Shown: piece by piece, positions 26,201 through 33,457 of the stretch
Numbering within the stretch: the first letter of the stretch is position 1
Layout: each line of letters begins with the position of its first letter
Source of the DNA: Myxococcota bacterium
GTDB taxonomy: Bacteria > Myxococcota_C > UBA6777
Assembly (NCBI GenBank): GCA_023150835.1
Contig: JAKLKB010000050.1
Location: 1 to 55,254 of the forward strand
Reading direction: 5' to 3'
DNA length: 55,254 bases
Translations under genes and position numbers: made by a program
Notes under the pieces: generated by a model
What the model was told of the DNA's origin: nothing
Database searches by the model: none
Seen by the model: the letters and a program-made list of their open reading frames with translations, nothing else

Positions 26201-26414
26201 CGGTGTAGCTTTCGGCGACACGAAGGTAGGCTTCGATGGCTTCGGGGATGTACTCTGCTTTGGCACAGAGATCGCCGAGCCGATGCATGAGCCGCATATT
26301 TTCGGGGTCTTTTTCGAGCGCGGTTTGGACTTCTTCGATAGCCGCGTCGTGTTGACCTTTACCACGAAAACGTTGGAATCGACCAAATAGAGTGGGGTTG
26401 GTTTTCTTCGCCAC
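23280..26414 (-). CDS. Large TPR-repeat protein with acidic and Pro-rich low-complexity middle, 1044 aa
   Basis: Residues about 1-310 are tandem tetratricopeptide repeats (GQHDAAIEEVQTALEKDPEN, AEYIPEAIEAYLRVAESY, FQKALAVYKQILRLDENR and more); another helical TPR-like block is at about 335-455. Residues about 468-525 are an acidic repeat built on ISVEDDIAIES. Residues about 530-770 are a proline-rich region with 31-residue repeats. The C-terminus (about 850-1044) returns to TPRs (HFELGIAFHSMGLYSQAVEEF). It is probably a cytoplasmic scaffold; proteins with this N-terminus are common in deltaproteobacterial relatives, but the partner is not known. The start is GTG 26414 (MAKKTNPTLF) with GAGGA about nine bases upstream. 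The zinc-ribbon gene follows 73 bp downstream. Confidence 0.75.
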   Translation of the reverse strand: MAKKTNPTLFGRFQRFRGKGQHDAAIEEVQTALEKDPENMRLMHRLGDLCAKAEYIPEAIEAYLRVAESYTEDAHFQKALAVYKQILRLDENRVDVQLLLAEVFVSLDRRGDALSQYQNIAFLFEQQGDLPQSISVYQSMLSLDPHNIPLHVKLAELFLAQQDTQQATQEFEKALHELASQERWGDYLKVGERLLFIDPNNMEVLRKLSSIYLQQNEVMKAVAKLQIAYKHNRRDTETLELLIEAFTVLRQPPKALSVLQQLAEVYQNNQDILQARKTYERILALNPNDTNARQAYEELKRAPNPTQETSQPTRTSASLSSSSPGTPPAAKNQEHLEKLLAEAEVFQKYGLANRVLEKLQQLLTINARYGPARKMRAEILLAREDFAQAAEDLWVAAQNLPPVDALPCLERILEINEAPPQIQESAYQVLVRLRQQHPELLAEEIPQQVLEESFGDIPAISRPQEPESKDIAVEDDDVISVEDDIAIESEENDAVAVEDSDAISVEDDIAVESDDDDAISVEEDASDQTGQGLSTPASNFAPPKPPTFAPPPPPPPAPTFAPPPPKPTGFAPPPPAPTFAPPPPPPPAPTFAPPPPKPTGFAPPPPPAPPAPKPVGFTPPAPHFAARPAPSFAPPLPTVPPPKPAVLPKPTTSGGSSLDDLEAQAARLEAMIKAKEGDETPAPAPSAPAPRPEIPPAPWLDASPASQKIEAPPPPPPFGKAAEAPLPPPPFGKPTPPIPLPPTPFAAPAPPKPVAPSWATPVATSSLSAEPIEKDDEDLSTLDQPDDAKTPRPAQEEEFEELDEDLILEEQLSLVAEKLEEATLYLEQEEYAYALEIYDFILSEDPQNREALRGRDHALSALRDQEQELEKHLEQGANDILLDLDSALGFAENAPSQRARDRVAEEIKQFQQAVQQSVNEDEGETHFELGIAFHSMGLYSQAVEEFQICLRGGFRQADCYKMIGNSYAAQGKSRQSVEVYTKALELPSLDPHDRLDLLYEVAQAHEQDGNPQGALQYFEEVYMIDQSYRSVAARVQQLRSRLGI
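24590..24790. repeat. In-frame 93 bp repeats in the TPR gene
   Basis: A unit beginning GCAAAGCCCGTCGGTTTGGG recurs at 24610 and 24703, giving a 93 bp (31-codon) period with near-identical sequence between. The period keeps frame and encodes alternating FAPPPPKPTG and APTFAPPPPPP stretches. Such recent, nearly identical copies suggest length variation by slippage or unequal recombination. Confidence 0.85.
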
Positions 26415-26621
26415 CTTGCGATCCTCACAATTGACTAGCGTTCAGCGTTGCGGTTTTTTCATGTCACATCTGTCCGCCTATGTCAAAGGACAGACGAAAC
26501 GGGCCACCGCAGGGAATGAATCAGGCGCGTTGAGCGAAAGGGCGCAGCCAAGTACAGCCGCGTCAAGGATACGGGTGAGCGCATGGTGTGGGGTGAGCCT
26601 CCATGCCTTCCATCACGCGGG

Positions 26622-27185
26622 TTATGCTTTGACGCGTTCGACGTATTCGCCTGTACGGGTATCGATGCGGATCACGTCGTTTTCTTCGACAAAGAGTGGG
26701 ACTTGCACGGTGGCACCTGTTTCGATATCTGCGGGTTTGGTGGCACCGCTTACCGTATCACCGCGCACACCGGGATCGGTTTTGGTGATCTTGAATTCGA
26801 TAAATGTCGGAAGTTCGATATCGATGGCGACGCCGTTGTAGAAGAGCAGATCGCAAGCTGTGTTTTCTTTGAGAAAACGTGTGGAGTCGCCGAGGTTTTC
26901 TGCGGGGACGTGGGTTTGTTCGTAGGTTTCCATGTCCATGAACACTTTGTCTTCGCCCTCAGCGTAGAGAAATTGCATTTTTTTGTTTTCGAGGTTGGGT
27001 ATCCCGACTTTTTCGCCGCTTTTGAAGGTTTTTTCGAGGTTGTTGCCTGTGAGCAGGTTTTTCAACCTTGTACGGACAAATGCGTTGCCTTTTCCGGGTT
27101 TTACGTGCTGGAAGTCGGTAATGTTGTAAGGTTCCCCATCGATCTCGATTTTGAGGCCCTTACGAAATTGGTTTGTCGAGTACAT
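26622..27185 (-). CDS. efp: Translation elongation factor P, 187 aa
   Basis: EF-P relieves ribosome stalling at polyproline stretches. All three beta-barrel domains are present and the length is normal. The conserved tip loop reads KPGKGNAF with Lys32 at the position that is modified in many species. The central GDSTRFLKENTACDLLFYNG and C-terminal GATVQVPLFVEENDVIRIDTRTGEYVERV are typical. Start: ATG 27185 has AAGGAG about eight bases upstream; the longer open frame is not supported. It may matter here because the neighbouring TPR and zinc-ribbon proteins are full of proline runs; that link is an inference. It lies 204 bp after the Roadblock gene on the same strand. Confidence 0.96.
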   Translation of the reverse strand: MYSTNQFRKGLKIEIDGEPYNITDFQHVKPGKGNAFVRTRLKNLLTGNNLEKTFKSGEKVGIPNLENKKMQFLYAEGEDKVFMDMETYEQTHVPAENLGDSTRFLKENTACDLLFYNGVAIDIELPTFIEFKITKTDPGVRGDTVSGATKPADIETGATVQVPLFVEENDVIRIDTRTGEYVERVKA

Positions 27186-27389
27186 AGAAAGTTCTCCTTG
27201 GGGTAGAGGGGTGCAATGCAACGCGAGACGACAGGCGGCACCCACGATACAGAGAGGAGCGTCGAAACGCAAGATGCAAGTTGGAATAGTTGTTCGTCTT
27301 TGTATGAACAGGTTGATTGGTATGGAGATTTTTGATACGGGCAACAAAGACACGACAAGGGGAGAGCGAACTTGGCGGAAGGTTCGGTA

Positions 27390-27761
27390 TTAAGAAAGCA
27401 TCTCGCTGCGCAGGTGGTGGGAGGCCACACGCAGGAGATAGCGGCCTTTTCCGGTGTTTCCTTCGGGAGAGAGGGTAAGCAAGATAAAGTAGTCCTCTGT
27501 CAGGAAGCGAAAGATCGCGATCAGATGCTCTGAACGGATCAAAAATTCAAAAGGATCGCCGAAGTTGGCTTGGCGAGCGACGGTCATCATTTGATGGAAA
27601 AGGGCTGTATATTCGATGCCGAAGTGAGCCGAATCGAACGATACTTCGTGGTGTGGGTTGTGGTAAGCGTCGATGGCGAGGCCATCACGGCCCATTAAGA
27701 TACAAGCGATGCCGCCCTCGACGTGTTCTACGGCGCGCTGTAAAACCTGCTGAAAACCCAT
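27390..27761 (-). CDS. Roadblock/LC7-like domain protein (MglB-like fold), 123 aa
   Basis: The protein begins MGFQQVLQRAVEHVEGGIACILMGRDGLAID, the opening alpha-beta pattern of Roadblock/LC7 proteins, and ends with a beta-rich FRFLTEDYFILLTLSPEGNTGKGRYLLR. These small dimers regulate Ras-like GTPases; MglB of Myxococcus, which controls pole reversal, is the known example. No GTPase gene is in the window. Start: ATG 27761 has GGAG seven bases upstream and gives normal family length. The frame extends 40 codons further left into the duplicated sequence at 27841-27934, which I consider upstream. It closes the run of pilus genes after 123 bp, so a role in pilus polarity or motility is plausible but not shown. 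Confidence 0.75.
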   Translation of the reverse strand: MGFQQVLQRAVEHVEGGIACILMGRDGLAIDAYHNPHHEVSFDSAHFGIEYTALFHQMMTVARQANFGDPFEFLIRSEHLIAIFRFLTEDYFILLTLSPEGNTGKGRYLLRVASHHLRSEMLS

Positions 27762-27840
27762 AGTATGCTCCACGTTTGTTTTGCGATACAACGAAAGAGA
27801 AAAAGTGCGGAGTGTTTCCAAAGAAAGGGGACGCGGATCA

Positions 27841-27934
27841 GTTACCACTTTCTGTTGCATATTTTCCGTTGAGTTCGACACATCTCAGTTACCACTTTCA
27901 GTTGCACATTTTCCGTTGAGTCCAGCGCATTTAT
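27841..27934. repeat. 47 bp tandem duplication at the end of the pilus lipoprotein gene
   Basis: GTTACCACTTTC-GTTGCA-ATTTTCCGTTGAGT occurs twice, starting at 27841 and at 27888, a 47 bp period with few differences. The right copy encodes the last residues and stop codon of the pilQ-linked lipoprotein (minus strand). The left copy repeats that sequence, including a second TTTCCGTTGAG, in the gap before the Roadblock gene. It looks like a recent slippage duplication. Confidence 0.85.
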
Positions 27935-28691
27935 CGAGTTTGGCTCCGTCAGGGAGAACGCATCCCGAACAGCCCTTGCAGACCGTCACGGGGATGCGCA
28001 ATATGCTGGTTTCCACTTTTGAACCCCATCCCGTTGTGCCGAAGGCTTGGATGTTGAGAATCATCTCGAAGCTTTGGGAACCTGAATTGAGTTCTTGGGC
28101 GTTGATGATGGCGCTGGCCATGGTGGGAGGCATAAAGGAGTCGAGCAGCTTGTCGGAAGCGGTGTTGGGATCTTGGTTGATGACTGTCCCTTGTCCGCCC
28201 CCAGTGGTGTTCGCTTGGATCTTGGGTTCGATGCGGAAATACACTTTTTGTTCGAGGGGAGAGCCTTTGGGGAGCAGGTTGGTGTCTTGGGGGAGTGTAA
28301 AATTGCTTGGATATTCGTAAAAGTACACAATGCGGTCGATCAGAACAAAGTTGCTTTCAGGGATCAATCGTGAAGAATCGCTGCTGAAGGCGAGTTGGCT
28401 AAAAACACGCAAGATCAAAGGAAGCCGAGGCGCGAGTTGGATAACCGTTGTGGGGTTGCCTGTCGCGTCAAGTTTCGTGGCTTGGAGGTCGATGACGACG
28501 CGTGTTGAGGAAACGTTGCTTGTTCCCCCGGCCGTGTCGCTACAAACCAGCGGATTACCCCATTGGAGGCTGAGAGGGACGGGTTGACAGGCTGAGATTT
28601 GTGCTGCGCTCAGGGCCAAAAAGGCTACACAAAATGCGGTCCATCGCCAAGATGCGGGGCGCAAGCGCGAAGAGGTCGTTGTTGGTTTCAT
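27885..28691 (-). CDS. Putative lipoprotein encoded directly after pilQ, 268 aa, unknown family
   Basis: The N-terminus has basic residues, a hydrophobic stretch (about 19-33) and a lipobox ISAC with Cys35. The mature part is beta-rich with repeated hydrophobic/polar alternation (STRVVIDLQATKLDATGN, LPLILRVFSQLAF, FVLIDRIVYFYEYP), and the C-terminus has cysteines arranged CKGCSGC...C...C. I do not recognise the family. The ATG overlaps the pilQ stop codon as ATGA (28688-28691), which indicates translational coupling to the secretin. By position it could be a secretin pilotin or an accessory outer-membrane pilus protein; this is an inference from context. A 47 bp tandem duplication includes its 3' end. 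Confidence 0.7.
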   Translation of the reverse strand: MKPTTTSSRLRPASWRWTAFCVAFLALSAAQISACQPVPLSLQWGNPLVCSDTAGGTSNVSSTRVVIDLQATKLDATGNPTTVIQLAPRLPLILRVFSQLAFSSDSSRLIPESNFVLIDRIVYFYEYPSNFTLPQDTNLLPKGSPLEQKVYFRIEPKIQANTTGGGQGTVINQDPNTASDKLLDSFMPPTMASAIINAQELNSGSQSFEMILNIQAFGTTGWGSKVETSILRIPVTVCKGCSGCVLPDGAKLDKCAGLNGKCATESGN

Positions 28692-31306
28692 GATCCTTGT
28701 CTTCCTCCGAGCGTTTTGGCGCGGTTGATAATGCGAGGAGTTACGAAGATCAACAGTTCCGCGCGGTCGTCGTTGTAGGTGTAGTTTTTAAACAATGCCC
28801 CCAAGATGGGGATGCTTCCTAGAAAAGGGACGCGGTTTTCGCTTGCGCCGGTACGGCGGGAATAAATTCCACCGATGACCATGGTTTCGCCATCTTTGAT
28901 CAGCATGTTGGTGCGTGCCGTTTTGGTCGAGATCGCAGGTCCGCTTGCTCCACCCCGCGAAAAGTCGGGAGCGTTGTTGGTGACGTTCATCGTCAAGAAC
29001 ACCGAGCCGTCTGTGGTGACCTGCGGCGTCACTTGAAGGCTGAGCGTTGCCGCAACAAATTGAACGTTGGTTCCCGCAGCTGAAGCTGTGGAGAAAGGAA
29101 TCTGAAGTCCTTGTTGGATGTTGGCGGCCATATTGTGGAGCGTGACGATCTTGGGGGCGGAGATGATCTTGACGTCCCCTGCGGACTCTGCAGCGCTCAA
29201 GCGCAAACTGAGATCAAAAGCGCCCGTTAGGCTACCAAAGAAAAAGTTCACCGCTGTACCCCGGCCCCGCCCGGTGGATGCAGGAAAGTTGACGATGTAG
29301 TTGGGAGTTCCAAACGTTCCTTCTGCGCCGCCACCACCCTGATCAGGAACCCCGCCTCGGATGCCGACGGGGTTGGGAAAGAGCAAGCCCGTTGAATTTC
29401 CGGTGAGGGGGCTAAAGAGCAAACTTCCGCCCCATTGGATACCAAATTGCTGTTCAAAGTTGACGTTGGCTTCGACGATACGGGCTTCGATCAACACTTG
29501 CGGGGTTTGGGTATCAAGGCTGCGAACAAGTCCTTCGGCGCGCAAGAGAAAAGGGACAAAGTCTTTGACCACGAGGACGTTGGTGCGCGTGTCGATCGTC
29601 ACTTGTCCTCTGGGGCTGAGGACGTTTCGGACTTGTTGGGCCATGGCGGGGGCTTGGGCATAGTTGACGGGGATCAGTCGAATTTTTTGGGGTTGTGCAA
29701 GCAAGCGAGTGCGCAAAAGGCGTTGTCGTTGTTCGGATTCTTGACGCAGTTCATCAAGAGTGGCGATACGCAGGATGTTGCCCTCTTTTTCTTGCCCAAG
29801 CTTGAGCGTTTTAAGAACGATATCAAAGGCTTGATCCCAAGGGACATTGCGTAGTTTGAGGCTGACTCGACCTTTTACTGCATCCGAAGTGATGATATTG
29901 AGTCCGCTGATTTCCGCGAAGAGGTTCAACAAGTTATGGATTTCTGTTTTGCGAAAATACATCGAGATTCGGCGGCCAGTATAACGCTTTTGAGGTCGTT
30001 GTCGTGCAAGTGTCGCGAGGACATCTGAAGACATCGGATCACCTGTTGCGCCGCCTCCGGTCGCTTGTCCGACTTGTTTGGGGTGGTAGGTGATGCGGTA
30101 ATTGCTGGTTTGTGAAGAAGAGGCTTGTGGCGGGATGGGGAAGCGCCATTGGAGAGTGTCTTGTTCGAGATGGATGGTACTGCGGGCGTGTTGTGTGAGT
30201 TGAGCGATCAGGCGCACGCCGCGCTTGGTTGGCATGAAATCGATTTTTTGGAGAATGCCACGAAATTCGGACGTATCGATCGGCTGCTTGAGTCGAGGCG
30301 GAAGGCCGATCCCTCCGAGATCCAGCGTTACAAGGAGGCCGTTGTGACGGAGTTTGGCTTGGGGAGGGAGGCCACGAAAGCGCAACATCACGATCGAAGT
30401 GGTCGTGGTTTCGCCAAAACCGATATCATCAAGTTGGCGGGGCTGCTTCGCGCTGTGGGATAGATCTCGTGCGTAAGCGCGAATCATGGGCTTATTGGAG
30501 CGTGTAAACAAGAGTTGAAAGCGATTTTCGGTTTGTTCGATCCGAAAAGTCGGCACAGGCTGTTTGTTGCAGCTCTCAAGGACTATCCGAACTTTTTTAG
30601 CGTACCGACCAAAGCGAACGCGGCGAACAGGAAACGAACGGCAATCGAGGGTGTGCGCTTGTCGCGGTGCGTTTCGGACCCCGTAAAGGTCCACAACGGC
30701 ACGCAAGGAGCGACGAAGTGCAAGTGTTTTGTAGCGTTGCACGGTCCCGCTGGTTTGAAAAGAGAGCACGTCTTCTTGGCTGCGTTTGAGATCGAGTTGA
30801 ACGGTGTTTAGGGTTGTGGAGCGAACAGACAGGCTCGGTGGAGGGGCAACAGATCGACGCCCAAAAGCACGCAAAGAAGAAGCGGAAGTCTTCCCCGTCA
30901 ATACGACGTGTAACCGTTGTTTTTTTCGCAATACACGCCAAGCGAGCGGCTGGCGCAGGAATAAAATAACGCGGTGGATCGGTTCCTCGACACTCTCGAG
31001 AAATTGAACCTGCACAGAACGCAAGGGGCCGTCCGCGATGGTATAATGACCTTGTAGGTGTTTGGCTCCGAGACCTTTCACATCCAAAACCAAGCGGAGA
31101 GGATGGGTCAGATGGAAAGAGGTGTAACGAAGCTCGCGGATACCCTCAAGAACCAGAAGCGTCTGTTGGGAGCGATTCTCCAGCGAGAGCTTGGCGCGTT
31201 GAAGGGGGACAGGTGGAGATGCAAACGTGTTGAGGGAACAGAGGGCATAGAGCGCGAGGGCTAGGGGCGCGATGAACTCTGGCCGCTTCCACAACTTCCT
31301 CTTCAT
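28688..31306 (-). CDS. pilQ: Type IV pilus secretin PilQ, 872 aa
   Basis: PilQ forms the outer-membrane pore through which the pilus fibre extends. A signal peptide (about 1-30) is followed by AMIN domains (about 38-130, 150-240 and 290-390), which bind peptidoglycan. An STN/secretin N0-type domain begins at about 440 (RISMYFRKTEIHNLLNLFAE), then secretin N domains, then the C-terminal secretin domain (about 620-870) with VTPRII near the end. A glycine-rich stretch near 660-680 lies in the secretin domain. Start ATG 31306 is preceded by GGAG; the TTG one codon earlier is ignored. The lipoprotein gene start overlaps its stop codon. It is the fifth gene of pilMNOPQ, 162 bp after pilP. Confidence 0.95.
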   Translation of the reverse strand: MKRKLWKRPEFIAPLALALYALCSLNTFASPPVPLQRAKLSLENRSQQTLLVLEGIRELRYTSFHLTHPLRLVLDVKGLGAKHLQGHYTIADGPLRSVQVQFLESVEEPIHRVILFLRQPLAWRVLRKKQRLHVVLTGKTSASSLRAFGRRSVAPPPSLSVRSTTLNTVQLDLKRSQEDVLSFQTSGTVQRYKTLALRRSLRAVVDLYGVRNAPRQAHTLDCRSFPVRRVRFGRYAKKVRIVLESCNKQPVPTFRIEQTENRFQLLFTRSNKPMIRAYARDLSHSAKQPRQLDDIGFGETTTTSIVMLRFRGLPPQAKLRHNGLLVTLDLGGIGLPPRLKQPIDTSEFRGILQKIDFMPTKRGVRLIAQLTQHARSTIHLEQDTLQWRFPIPPQASSSQTSNYRITYHPKQVGQATGGGATGDPMSSDVLATLARQRPQKRYTGRRISMYFRKTEIHNLLNLFAEISGLNIITSDAVKGRVSLKLRNVPWDQAFDIVLKTLKLGQEKEGNILRIATLDELRQESEQRQRLLRTRLLAQPQKIRLIPVNYAQAPAMAQQVRNVLSPRGQVTIDTRTNVLVVKDFVPFLLRAEGLVRSLDTQTPQVLIEARIVEANVNFEQQFGIQWGGSLLFSPLTGNSTGLLFPNPVGIRGGVPDQGGGGAEGTFGTPNYIVNFPASTGRGRGTAVNFFFGSLTGAFDLSLRLSAAESAGDVKIISAPKIVTLHNMAANIQQGLQIPFSTASAAGTNVQFVAATLSLQVTPQVTTDGSVFLTMNVTNNAPDFSRGGASGPAISTKTARTNMLIKDGETMVIGGIYSRRTGASENRVPFLGSIPILGALFKNYTYNDDRAELLIFVTPRIINRAKTLGGRQGS

Positions 31307-31468
31307 CAAATAAAGTCTCCTCTAGGAGAGGGCGCAAACATTCCTCATGATGGGAGGAAATTACGCCCACAGGTTGAAAAACAAAGAAGGGGGAGAAGTT
31401 CTTGGTATATCTTCTCGCTTGCCCCTATTGGATGTGTTTTGCGTTCAAAGAGCGAAAACGTGAGCTGC

Positions 31469-32167
31469 TTACTCGATACCTGCGCCACTTTGGCGAAATA
31501 GGCGTTTGGTTCGGCTGCGGGCGTCTGTTGCTGTTTGATCGGTCGTGGTTTGTCCATCGCTGCCGAGGAGGATCTTGCGCCCCCCGATCTCGACGGAGCC
31601 TTCGATCTTTTGCTCCTTGCGGCGAATTCGAAGTGTTACGAGGTTGACGATACGTTTTCCTGTGACGTCTCGGTAGATTTCCGAAACGGTGATGCTATCG
31701 GGATAAATGCGTGTGATCCTGCCGCCGTTGCGACCGACCAATGTTCCGCGTCGGGCGATATATCCGCGATTTCCGTCGGGAACCTCGATCATCGCCATCG
31801 GGTTGGCTACACCGGTAATGGTTGCGACAACGCGCAAGGCGTCCAATTCGTAGCGTTCGAGAGGGGTGAGCACCCGCTTGGGGAGTAACGCAGGCGTTGG
31901 AGCAGGTATGCCGGAAGCCGCTTGGGTTTGGGGGGTAGGAGTGTTCTCTCGGTTGGAAACATGGTGCGAACGAAAAGGATCGCGTTTTTTGACGGGCGAG
32001 TACACAAACTTGACGGTTGTTTGGGGCGCGATGGGCTTGGCTCGCTCGATTGGCTTCATGGGAGGTGGGCGGTATTCTTCGTCGAATTGGGCGCGAAGGT
32101 CGTCGTTGCAGCCAAGAAGCGTCCAACTGAGAGAAACAAAAAGAGTCCATCGAAAGATTGATTTCAT
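31469..32167 (-). CDS. pilP: Type IV pilus inner-membrane lipoprotein PilP, 232 aa
   Basis: A short hydrophobic N-terminus ends in lipobox LLGC (Cys near residue 19), so the protein is a lipoprotein. A flexible Pro/Thr-rich linker follows with the motif KKRDPFRSH, typical of PilP. The C-terminal beta domain (about 100-200) contains LRVVATITGVANPMAMIEVPDGNRGYI and GRITRIYPDSITV, the conserved PilP core that contacts PilO/PilN and PilQ. Start: ATG 32167 with GGAGAAG upstream; a longer open frame to the left is not supported. It lies 90 bp after pilO and 162 bp before pilQ on the same strand. Confidence 0.93.
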   Translation of the reverse strand: MKSIFRWTLFVSLSWTLLGCNDDLRAQFDEEYRPPPMKPIERAKPIAPQTTVKFVYSPVKKRDPFRSHHVSNRENTPTPQTQAASGIPAPTPALLPKRVLTPLERYELDALRVVATITGVANPMAMIEVPDGNRGYIARRGTLVGRNGGRITRIYPDSITVSEIYRDVTGKRIVNLVTLRIRRKEQKIEGSVEIGGRKILLGSDGQTTTDQTATDARSRTKRLFRQSGAGIE

Positions 32168-32257
32168 TAGGCTTCTCCACACGGAGATGTTTTGGACCAC
32201 GTTACACAAGAGAGCGCAGGGTGTCTAATTCTGTGCGCGTGGTGGTTTGCATAGCGC

Positions 32258-32848
32258 TCAACGTTTTTGGGGTGCTTTCTGCTGTTCGATGTACCGGTAG
32301 GTGGTCAACAGAAAGGAGGATTGCAAAAGGATTTTTTGGTTTCGCAGACGGGGTGTATTGAAGTCAAAGTTGGAGACACTCACGATGCGATCGAGATGGC
32401 TGACTTTGTCAAAGAAGACCATCAGTTCGTAAAAGGTACCCGAAGCGCGCATCTGTGTGGGGACTTCTTCGTAGTAAGTTTTGCGAAGAGGGCGTGAGGG
32501 GTTGAACAGGGTGATCTCAAGCCCAGATTTGTTCGCGAGATCGTCGATCTTTCGGAGAAGGTTTGGGATTTCGCTGGCGGTCGGAAGCAGCGTGCGCACT
32601 TTTTTACGTTCTTCTTCGAGTCGTTTGACTTCTTCTTTCCACAACGGGAGGTTTTGAGCCGTTGTTTGGAACTGCGTACGTTGTTGTCGCTTTTGTTTAA
32701 AGGTCGACAAGAGTGCGCGGTATTTGATCTCTTGTTCTTGGTAGTACATGAAGTAGTAAGCAGCGATCGCAAGGCCCCAAAGGAAGACCAACGCAAAGGT
32801 TTTGATCGCGATATGGAGATTGGTCCATTGTTCCATGATTTGGTTCAT
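32258..32848 (-). CDS. pilO: Type IV pilus assembly protein PilO, 196 aa
   Basis: PilO is an inner-membrane protein that dimerises with PilN and links PilM to PilP and the secretin. A single membrane helix (about 15-35, FALVFLWGLAIAAYYFMYY) is followed by a charged coiled coil (about 38-95) and a C-terminal ferredoxin-like domain with the conserved GTFYELMVFFDKVSHLDRIVSVSNF. Length and order in the operon are normal. It starts at ATG 32848, 27 bp after pilN. Confidence 0.95.
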   Translation of the reverse strand: MNQIMEQWTNLHIAIKTFALVFLWGLAIAAYYFMYYQEQEIKYRALLSTFKQKRQQRTQFQTTAQNLPLWKEEVKRLEEERKKVRTLLPTASEIPNLLRKIDDLANKSGLEITLFNPSRPLRKTYYEEVPTQMRASGTFYELMVFFDKVSHLDRIVSVSNFDFNTPRLRNQKILLQSSFLLTTYRYIEQQKAPQKR

Positions 32849-32875
32849 GCGTAATTCCTCGCGGTGGGAGTGGAC

Positions 32876-33457
32876 TCAAGAAGCGCTGCCGATGCGGCAG
32901 TTGAAGCGAAATTCAACGACCGTCTCGCTCTGGCTCATGCCCTCGGCACGAAAATCTCGGCGCATGGTGCTGAGCAGGTTGACGTTTGTGATAAAAGGAG
33001 AGGCTTCAAGGTATTTCAGAAAGTTGGCAACCCATTCGTTTGTTTCTGCGAAACCAGCGATCGATACATCGTTTCCGCGACTTTGCATGATGTTTGTTAG
33101 CCACACTTTTTTGGGGATACGGATGCTGATCTCGTCAAGGAAACGAACAGGCCCGCGACGAGAGTTATTGAGATCTTGGATGATCTTAAGTTGTCGCTCC
33201 AGTTCTGCTTTTTGTCGTTTGTATTCTTCGATCAGCTTGATTGCTTCTTGGAGGCGCTTGATAGCGGCGTCTTCTTGGCGGATTTTGTCTTCTGCGTAAA
33301 GCAGACGGGCTTCAAAGTCGCTCCAGTAGAAATAAACGGCGGGCAGGCTGCTGATTGCGAGCAAGAAAAAGATCACCAAGCTGATCATCGCACCGATGTT
33401 TCCGCCGCCACCGCTACTGCTTGTGGATTTCGTTGGGAGTAAGTTGATCCGAATCAT
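32876..33457 (-). CDS. pilN: Type IV pilus assembly protein PilN, 193 aa
   Basis: The N-terminus MIRINLLPTK is the conserved PilM-binding motif (consensus INLLP). A glycine/serine stretch leads to one membrane helix (about 24-46), a coiled coil (about 50-95) and a C-terminal domain with RIPKKVWLTNI and VSIAGFAETNEWVANFLKYLE. It forms the PilM-PilN-PilO inner-membrane complex. Its ATG overlaps the pilM stop codon (ATGA at 33454-33457), indicating translational coupling. Confidence 0.96.
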   Translation of the reverse strand: MIRINLLPTKSTSSSGGGGNIGAMISLVIFFLLAISSLPAVYFYWSDFEARLLYAEDKIRQEDAAIKRLQEAIKLIEEYKRQKAELERQLKIIQDLNNSRRGPVRFLDEISIRIPKKVWLTNIMQSRGNDVSIAGFAETNEWVANFLKYLEASPFITNVNLLSTMRRDFRAEGMSQSETVVEFRFNCRIGSAS

